The notes below the pieces were generated by a model. It saw only the letters and a list, made by a program, of their open reading frames with translations. It was not told the origin of the DNA and ran no database searches. Of a stretch of 64,000 nt of DNA, positions 58,754 to 64,000 are shown one piece after another. This DNA is from an uncultured Clostridium sp. (GTDB lineage: Bacteria > Bacillota > Clostridia > TANB77 > CAG-508), in assembly GCA_902462295.1 (NCBI GenBank), contig CABQAZ010000007.1:1-64000 (forward strand). Direction: 5' to 3'. The translations under genes were made by a program, and so were the position numbers. The stretch's first letter is position 1; the number at the start of each line of letters is the position of its first letter.

Positions 58754-59959
58754 TTATTCAGTTGCTTCTCCTTTTGAACCTACTACAGATCCTTTAACTA
58801 GACCAATATTAACTTTTATTCCTCCACCATGAGATGCCCAGTTAACACAATCCACATCTTGTCCCTCTAGCCATACATAAATCCTAATTCTACAAATCTT
58901 GCTTGGTGATATTCCAAATTTTGTTGTTCCATCACTTGCACTTACTAAATCTTGTACACCATCTTCTAGTGCATAATCACTCTCTGTTGATGCTTTTGAT
59001 GTTACTTTTGTTTGTAATACATTTTGTTTTGCAATAGAACTTTCACTTCCATCCCACTTGTATATATCATTAATCGTAGTTCCTACAGAACTATCTTTCA
59101 AAGCATATGTAGGTAATTGTGTATTTGTATCAAACCCCTTTGTTTTTCCATCTTTTAGCATCTTTGTTGCATATGCTGCTGCATCACCTGATGACCATTT
59201 TATTTTATTATTATTTTCTACTATGTAATCTGCATGAGCATTTGAGTTTGGTTCCCATATTGCAACATCTGATACATTTGCAACAGGTGCTCCTACACCG
59301 ACTCCTGCAGTCTCTTTAAGAATTGTTGCTTGGTCTGCAACTGTATCAGATGTACCTGAATATTTAGCAAACGCAACTCTTGCTGTATTTTGTAAACCTG
59401 TAGAAGCTTTTGAAGAATCTAAAAGTTCTAATGAAGAATCATAATTTAATTGCAATACATCATCATGTGAAGTATCTTTAGATTCATTTTTTAAAAATAT
59501 ATCAAAAGCAAAATATCCTGGATAATCTGATTTTCCAGCATCAGTTTGGCCTTCATTCATTACTTCAATGTTTTCTAGAGATGTTACTGTTGAATTTGTA
59601 ACTTTTCCTCTAAGCATTTTTAAATCAGTCATGCTTCCACTAACTAATCCTAATGTTGATACTGGTAACATCTCTGATGGTGAAATGTTATGATGTCCTG
59701 TATATGCATTATTCATTATACTTAATTGTCCCTCTTCTGTTCCTAACACAATTCCATTTGACCAGTTTTCTGCGTCAAGCGAAATTTCTAGACCTTCTGC
59801 TACTTCTACTGTACCTTGTAAGTTTGTAATAGATACATTTCTTTGTGTTGAAAACCATGCATATGTTGATATTATAAACAATACTAATGCAAGCAATATT
59901 ATAAAAAACATCGCATTCATTTCAGATTTTCTTTTGTTTTTTTTACTTTTTCCCTTCAT
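58754..59959 (-). CDS. SipW-dependent exported protein, TasA/camelysin-like
   Basis: This 401-residue precursor has a basic N-terminus, a hydrophobic segment (about 16-34) and the SipW-type junction STYAWFSTQRNVSITNLQG, matching 1068-1772 in spacing. The mature part is long, Ser/Thr/Asp-rich and beta-rich. Near the C-terminus it has WLEGQDVDC then GGGIKVNI, the signature shared with the 105-890 protein. Both of those genes have WalR-type promoters. It is the largest SipW-type substrate in the window and a candidate major matrix or fibre protein; this is by analogy with TasA and camelysin. No SipW gene lies next to it, so it would depend on the peptidases in the left operon or elsewhere. ATG 59959 follows AGGGAGAG. 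Confidence 0.75.
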   Translation of the reverse strand: MKGKSKKNKRKSEMNAMFFIILLALVLFIISTYAWFSTQRNVSITNLQGTVEVAEGLEISLDAENWSNGIVLGTEEGQLSIMNNAYTGHHNISPSEMLPVSTLGLVSGSMTDLKMLRGKVTNSTVTSLENIEVMNEGQTDAGKSDYPGYFAFDIFLKNESKDTSHDDVLQLNYDSSLELLDSSKASTGLQNTARVAFAKYSGTSDTVADQATILKETAGVGVGAPVANVSDVAIWEPNSNAHADYIVENNNKIKWSSGDAAAYATKMLKDGKTKGFDTNTQLPTYALKDSSVGTTINDIYKWDGSESSIAKQNVLQTKVTSKASTESDYALEDGVQDLVSASDGTTKFGISPSKICRIRIYVWLEGQDVDCVNWASHGGGIKVNIGLVKGSVVGSKGEATE

Positions 59960-60011
59960 TTATCTCTCCCTCTCTCAAGTTTATTTATAATTCGATTTTT
60001 TATTCAATTTC

Positions 60012-60040
60012 ATTTTACTATCTATTCATTTTTTTGTCAA
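60012..60040 (-). promoter_or_regulatory. sigma-A promoter of the 58754 gene
   Basis: On the minus strand TTGACA (60035-60040) and TAAAAT (60012-60017) are 17 bp apart, about 50 bp before ATG 59959. Confidence 0.8.
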
Positions 60041-60061
60041 CGCTTTTTCTTTTATAATTAT

Positions 60062-60089
60062 ATTACATTTTTGTTACATTTTCATTACA
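60062..60089 (-). promoter_or_regulatory. three phased WalR-type boxes
   Basis: On the minus strand TGTAAT, TGTAAC and TGTAAT follow each other with 5-bp spacers (11-bp period) between the end of hydA and the promoter. The array ends 21 bp before the -35, that is one 11-bp step further out than in the two other arrays, so it keeps the same helical face. Confidence 0.6.
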
Positions 60090-60093
60090 TTTT

Positions 60094-61851
60094 TTACACT
60101 TCTATATTATATTTAGGTCTTTCCATATAATGGGTATGAAGTAGTTTATGTGCTCTATAACTTCCTGGTTCTTCTAAATATTCTTCATATATTTTTTTCA
60201 AGGTAGGATTTTCATGTGATTTTCTTATTTTACTTTTTTCATCTATTGAATATAATGCATCTGCTCTAAGTTTTCTTACATTAACTTCTCTTCTGATTTT
60301 TGAGCTTTTAATTGGTTGACCTCCACCCATTATACATCCTCCTGGGCATGCCATTATTTCTACAAATTGATAATCTGCTTTTCCTGATTTTATTTCTTCC
60401 ATAATTTTTTGAGCATTAGCTAATCCACTAACTGCCACAACTTTTATATCTTTTCCTGCAATATTTATAGTCGATTTTTTTATTCCATCTCCACCTCTAA
60501 CTTGTTCAAAATCCATCTTAGGTAAATCTTTACCTGTTAAAATATCTTGTGCTGTTCTTAATGCTGCTTCCATCACACCACCTGATGTTCCAAATATTGC
60601 TGAAGCACCTGTCGCTTCACCCATTGGCTCATCAAACAAACTATCTTCAAGATTTAAAAACTCTATATTTGCCTGTTTTATCATTCTTGAAAGCTCACGT
60701 GTTGTAATAACATTATCCACATCATACATATCATTGTTTTTCATTTCAGCTCTTTGTCTTTCAAACTTTTTTGCAATACAAGGCATAACAGACACAGTAT
60801 ATATTTTTTTAGGGTCAATTCCCTCTTTTTTCGCAAAATATGTTTTTATAATAGCACCAAACATTTGATGTGGTGATTTACATGTTGATAAATGTGGTAA
60901 CAATTCTGGATAATTCATTTCAATATATTTAATCCAACCAGGAGAGCAGGATGTAATCATTGGTAAATTATCATTTTCTTTAAATCTTTCTATAAACTCA
61001 TATGCCTCTTCCACTACAGTTAAATCAGCACCTGTATTGGTATCAAACACTTTATTAAAGCCCAACCTTTTCAATGCAGTAACCATTTTTCCAGTCACAT
61101 TTGTACCGATAGGCATACCAAACTCCTCACCAAGAGCAACTCTTACAGCCGGTGCAGTTTGAACAACAACATATGTATCTGGGTCTTTCAACTTTACCCA
61201 AACATCCTCAATAGACTCTTTCTCATGCAATGCACCTGTAGGGCAAGCCTGTATACACTGTCCGCAATTAGTACAATTCACATCATTCAAACTATGGTCA
61301 CCAACAGTAGAAATACACGAATCAAACCCACGATTTATACAATCTATCGCACCAACCCCTTGAATATTTTTGCACATAGCTACACATCTTCTACACAATA
61401 TGCACTTATTAAAATCCCTTACTATTGATGGTGATAAATCATCAACCTTATGTTTTGTCATTTCTCCTGGAAACTCAACTTTCAGCACATTAAATTTTAC
61501 AGCCAAAGTCTGTAATTCACAATTACCAGAACGTGTACAAGTCAAACAATCCTTTGCATGATTCGAAATAATCAAATCAAGAATCACATGTCTTGCTTCT
61601 AATACATTTGGAGTATGTGTATGAACAACCATACCATCCTCAACAGTCTGAATACAAGAAGTAGCAAAACCTCTTCTTCCCTCAACCTCAACAATACACA
61701 TCCTGCAATCTCCCATCTCATTTATATCTTTCAAAAAGCATAATGTTGGAATATCAATTCCTGCTTGTTTCGCAGCTTCTAATATCGTTGTTCCTTTTTT
61801 AGCTTTTACTTCTACTCCATCTATTGTTAGAGTCACCAAACTTTCTTCCAT
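60094..61851 (-). CDS. hydA: [FeFe] hydrogenase catalytic subunit HydA (HndD type)
   Basis: This 585-residue subunit reduces protons (or oxidises H2) at the H-cluster and takes part in electron bifurcation between NADH and ferredoxin with HydB/HydC. In order it has an N-terminal [2Fe-2S] domain (GDCRMC...TSC), a His-ligated [4Fe-4S] site (HAKDCLTCTRSGNC), two [4Fe-4S] sites (CILCRRCVAMC and CTNCGQCIQACP) and the H-cluster motifs TSCSPGW, MPCIAKKFE and MACPGGCIMGGGQ. A small-subunit-like C-terminus follows. The domain order and length fit group A3 enzymes. I start at ATG 61851, with AAGGAGG five bases upstream; the 32 residues upstream in frame are encoded by intergenic 43-bp repeats and are not credible. 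It is a cytoplasmic enzyme. Confidence 0.95.
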   Translation of the reverse strand: MEESLVTLTIDGVEVKAKKGTTILEAAKQAGIDIPTLCFLKDINEMGDCRMCIVEVEGRRGFATSCIQTVEDGMVVHTHTPNVLEARHVILDLIISNHAKDCLTCTRSGNCELQTLAVKFNVLKVEFPGEMTKHKVDDLSPSIVRDFNKCILCRRCVAMCKNIQGVGAIDCINRGFDSCISTVGDHSLNDVNCTNCGQCIQACPTGALHEKESIEDVWVKLKDPDTYVVVQTAPAVRVALGEEFGMPIGTNVTGKMVTALKRLGFNKVFDTNTGADLTVVEEAYEFIERFKENDNLPMITSCSPGWIKYIEMNYPELLPHLSTCKSPHQMFGAIIKTYFAKKEGIDPKKIYTVSVMPCIAKKFERQRAEMKNNDMYDVDNVITTRELSRMIKQANIEFLNLEDSLFDEPMGEATGASAIFGTSGGVMEAALRTAQDILTGKDLPKMDFEQVRGGDGIKKSTINIAGKDIKVVAVSGLANAQKIMEEIKSGKADYQFVEIMACPGGCIMGGGQPIKSSKIRREVNVRKLRADALYSIDEKSKIRKSHENPTLKKIYEEYLEEPGSYRAHKLLHTHYMERPKYNIEV

Positions 61852-61874
61852 ATAATCCTCCTTTTTCATGATTT

Positions 61875-61950
61875 CCCCTCTGGGACCGGGTATTTTCGGG
61901 GAATTTTTCACATTTTTCCCCTTTGGGACCGGGTATTTTCGGGGCAATTT
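61875..61950 (-). repeat. 43-bp intergenic repeats, two units upstream of hydA
   Basis: Two units start at 61875 and 61918, exactly 43 bp apart. They share CCCCTYTGGGACCGGGTA on the plus strand, then TTTTCGGGG. CCCC and GGGG ends can pair into a hairpin in the transcript. The same core occurs in four more units at 62536-62697, on the other side of the small membrane-protein gene. Confidence 0.8.
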
Positions 61951-62484
61951 TTAAGAATCTCTATCTTTGTTATTTTGTAATTCTTTTTCTACCTCTTTAA
62001 TTGATTTATTACTATTTAATAAATTAATAAAAAGTTCTATTTCTACACTTAAAAACGCTAAATATGGCACATGTTCTTGAAGTACATATTCTCTTATTGT
62101 TTTATCTTCTACAGTATCAACTCTTGTTCTCTTCTTATATGTTGTATCGTTTGTCATTATAATATAATACACAAATATTAAGGCAATCATAATTAATAGC
62201 TTATTTCCCTTTTTATTTTTTAATTGTAGAATAAATGTTATTATCGAAGCTATGAATATTATACTTGCCACTAACGTTAGAGCTCTAACGTTACATTTTA
62301 TCCAAAAACCTGGATTTCTTATATTCCATAAATATGATAAATATACCCACGCAAACATATTTATAAGCATACATATATTTAATATCCTATATCTTCTTTT
62401 TATAAAATTTTCTATTAACATTATTACTGGCAATATAAATATTGATATATTTACTATTATAATCAATATTTCTGTTATTTTCAT
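61951..62484 (-). CDS. small membrane protein inside the hydrogenase operon
   Basis: This 177-residue protein has four membrane segments (about 4-24, 34-52, 66-88 and 94-110) and a charged, soluble C-terminus with a coiled-coil-like end (KSIKEVEKELQNN). I recognise no family. I start at ATG 62484, preceded by AAGGAGG at 8 bp; the frame continues upstream to 62538 without a better start. It lies between hydB and hydA, where bifurcating hydrogenase operons do not usually carry such a gene, and both its flanks are 43-bp repeat arrays. A 22-bp perfect palindrome lies inside it. It may be a later insertion. Confidence 0.7.
   Translation of the reverse strand: MKITEILIIIVNISIFILPVIMLIENFIKRRYRILNICMLINMFAWVYLSYLWNIRNPGFWIKCNVRALTLVASIIFIASIITFILQLKNKKGNKLLIMIALIFVYYIIMTNDTTYKKRTRVDTVEDKTIREYVLQEHVPYLAFLSVEIELFINLLNSNKSIKEVEKELQNNKDRDS
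62272..62293. other. 22-bp perfect palindrome inside the membrane-protein gene
   Basis: TAACGTTAGAG is followed directly by its reverse complement CTCTAACGTTA, with no spacer. It lies in the coding region (residues around NVRALTL). It could be a protein-binding site, a cruciform, or a trace of insertion; chance is unlikely in such AT-rich sequence but not excluded. Confidence 0.7.
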
Positions 62485-62535
62485 GTTAAAATCCTCCTTC
62501 TTTTGTTTATTGGTAACATTGGTGGTACATTTTTG

Positions 62536-62697
62536 CACTTCTGGAACCGGGTATTTTCGGTTCTTTTTTTTATATTTTCCCCTCCGGGACCGGGTACACC
62601 AGGTGCATTTTTTTATATTTTCCCCTCCGGGACCGGGTACACCAGGTGCACTTTTTTATATTTTCCCCTCTGGGACCGGGTACACCAAGTTCAATTT
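62536..62697 (-). repeat. 43-bp intergenic repeats, four units downstream of hydB
   Basis: Units share the ACCGGGTA core at a fixed 43-bp period. Three begin at 62579, 62622 and 62665 with CCCCTCYGGGACCGGGTA on the plus strand, and a diverged fourth lies at about 62536-62578. The diverged unit carries GAACCG-N8-CGGTTC, a perfect hairpin. The array starts directly after the hydB stop codon. Because 43 is not a multiple of three it cannot encode a repeated peptide. Confidence 0.85.
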
Positions 62698-64000
62698 TTA
62701 ATTTCCTATCGCATGGAACGGACAATTTGTTAAACAAGTTCCGCACTTTATACACTTATCCTGATTAATAACTCTCTTTTCTCTTGCCACTCCCTCTATT
62801 GCACTAACAGGACAATGTTTTTGACATAAGCCACAACATTTACATTTTTCAGCATCTATTGTTATTTTTGACAATGCTTTACATTCCAATGTCTTGCACT
62901 CTTTTTCAATAGCATGTTGTCTAAACTCTTCTCTAAAATATTTCAAAGTGCTAATAACTGGATTTGGTGCACTTTGACCTAATCCACAGATACTGGCTTT
63001 TTGAATATTAACAGCTAATTTTTCTAATCTATAAATATCATATTCTGAACCATCCCCTGAACACAATTTTTCTAAAATTTCCAACATTCTTTTAGTTCCA
63101 ATTCTGCAAGGTGTACATTTCCCACAGCTTTCACTAACTGTAAATTCCAAGTAAAATTTTGCTAAACACACCATACATTTTGTATCATCCATTACAATCA
63201 ATCCACCAGACCCCATCATAGAGCCTATTGTCTTTAATGACTCATAATCTATTGGTGTATCTAAATGTTCAACCGGAATACATCCACCTGACGGACCACC
63301 TGTCTGAGCAGCTTTAAACTTTCTTCCATTTGGAATACCACCACCTATGTCAAACACAATCTCTCTTAAAGTAGTTCCCATTGGTACTTCTACCAAACCA
63401 ATGTTATTTACATTTCCACCTAAAGCAAACACTTTTGTTCCTTTTGAAGTTTCAGTTCCTATTGAAGAATACCATTCTGCTCCATTTAAAATTATTCTTG
63501 TAATATTTGCAAAAGTTTCAACATTATTAATAAGTGTCGGTTTTCCCCATAATCCTTTTTCTGCAGGATATGGAGGTTTTACTCTTGGTTGCCCACGTTT
63601 TCCCTCTATTGATTCTAAAAGTGCTGTTTCTTCACCACATACAAACGCTCCTGCACCCAAACGAATTTCTATATCAAATTCAAAATCTGTTCCAAATATA
63701 CTTTTACCAAGAATACCATATTCTTTTGCCTGGTCTATTGCCTTTTGAAATCTTTTTACTGCTATGGGATATTCTGCTCTAACATAAATATATCCTTTAT
63801 TAGCTCCTATTGCAAACCCAGCAATCATCATTGATTCAAGAACAGAGTGCGGATCTCCCTCAAGAATACTTCTATCCATAAATGCTCCTGGGTCACCCTC
63901 ATCTGCATTACAAACAACATATTTCTGGTCTGATTCATAAGATTTTGTAAGTTCCCACTTTTGCCCTGTTGGAAATCCTGCTCCTCCACGACCACGTAAT
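62698..64000 (-). CDS. hydB: bifurcating hydrogenase subunit HydB (NuoF-like), 5' end cut off
   Basis: This is the flavoprotein subunit that exchanges electrons with NAD(H) and passes them to HydA and ferredoxin. The gene runs off the right edge; 433 residues are visible. The visible part opens with the FMN-binding [14 protein letters not shown] and [11 protein letters not shown], then NAD-binding [20 protein letters not shown] and an SLBB-like segment. The [11 protein letters not shown] iron-sulfur site follows, then two C-terminal [4Fe-4S] motifs ([12 protein letters not shown] and [12 protein letters not shown]) that mark HydB rather than NuoF. An internal ATG at 63879 is not the start, because conserved NuoF sequence continues upstream of it. 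It is encoded upstream of hydA in the same direction. Confidence 0.95.
   Translation of the reverse strand, partial: LRGRGGAGFPTGQKWELTKSYESDQKYVVCNADEGDPGAFMDRSILEGDPHSVLESMMIAGFAIGANKGYIYVRAEYPIAVKRFQKAIDQAKEYGILGKSIFGTDFEFDIEIRLGAGAFVCGEETALLESIEGKRGQPRVKPPYPAEKGLWGKPTLINNVETFANITRIILNGAEWYSSIGTETSKGTKVFALGGNVNNIGLVEVPMGTTLREIVFDIGGGIPNGRKFKAAQTGGPSGGCIPVEHLDTPIDYESLKTIGSMMGSGGLIVMDDTKCMVCLAKFYLEFTVSESCGKCTPCRIGTKRMLEILEKLCSGDGSEYDIYRLEKLAVNIQKASICGLGQSAPNPVISTLKYFREEFRQHAIEKECKTLECKALSKITIDAEKCKCCGLCQKHCPVSAIEGVAREKRVINQDKCIKCGTCLTNCPFHAIGN

Noticed and set aside
61852..61947. 32 extra N-terminal residues for HydA
   Set aside because: The in-frame extension is encoded by the 43-bp repeats, while an ideal AAGGAGG precedes ATG 61851, where the conserved [2Fe-2S] domain begins.
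62536..62697. CRISPR array
   Set aside because: The period is regular, but the between-repeat sequence is itself conserved (T-rich), there are only four units, and no cas genes are present.
62570..62755. A 61-codon minus-strand frame across the 43-bp repeats and the end of hydB
   Set aside because: It overlaps hydB out of frame and its apparent peptide repeats come from reading the DNA repeat in shifting frames.
63879..63879. ATG at 63879 as the start of HydB
   Set aside because: Conserved FMN-binding sequence ([10 protein letters not shown]) continues in frame upstream to the window edge, so the gene is cut by the edge.

Overview
The window is AT-rich DNA with a bacterial gene layout: short ribosome-binding sites of the AGGAGG/AGGTGAG type, 17-bp-spaced sigma-A promoters, and TAA/TAG/TGA all used as stops. 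It also carries an electron-bifurcating [FeFe] hydrogenase. This fits an anaerobic, low-GC, Gram-positive gut-type Clostridia lineage; the exact taxon cannot be read from the sequence. Every gene I could support lies on the minus strand, so transcription runs from right to left. The many long plus-strand reading frames are antisense shadows of the repeat proteins. I saw no rRNA, tRNA, CRISPR array or transposase.

Right end (60.1-64 kb): hydB (cut by the window edge), a small membrane-protein gene bracketed by 43-bp intergenic repeats, then hydA. Next (57.3-60 kb) come a SipW-dependent TasA/camelysin-like exported protein and an unrecognised cytoplasmic protein with a Lys/Thr-rich middle. Both have strong promoters carrying WalR-type boxes (TGTAAY hexamers on an 11-bp period).

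Centre (14.3-57.1 kb): two adjacent giant exported proteins of 7037 and 7158 residues. They are built from BspA-like (DUF285-type) leucine-rich repeat clusters separated by runs of about 120-residue beta-sandwich modules. The number of spacer modules between successive clusters goes 0, 1, 3, then 6 throughout. The upstream protein stops exactly after an LRR cluster, and the downstream protein begins, after its signal sequence, with the six modules that should follow. The pair therefore reads as one continuous fibre cut in two. The second protein ends in a YGG-rich beta-helix and an unassigned domain, and neither has an LPXTG anchor.

Left end (1-14.3 kb): a frameshifted exported-protein gene, then a dense run of about 15 genes from one promoter near 13.3 kb. 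It encodes five SipW-type signal peptidase homologues (one without its catalytic His) packed against SipW-type exported substrates. Among these sits a cytoplasmic/membrane set: a McrB-family AAA+ ATPase that appears to be frameshift-separated from its own membrane anchor, a DUF2357-like protein without nuclease motifs, a 539-residue helical protein, a 347-residue helical protein and a 45-residue protein. A last SipW-type protein at 0.1-0.9 kb has its own WalR-box promoter. I read the whole locus as a candidate, apparently undescribed, system for exporting and assembling a giant modular surface fibre, energised by a membrane-tethered McrB-like ATPase and tied to cell-wall control. That functional reading is inference; the layout is directly visible.
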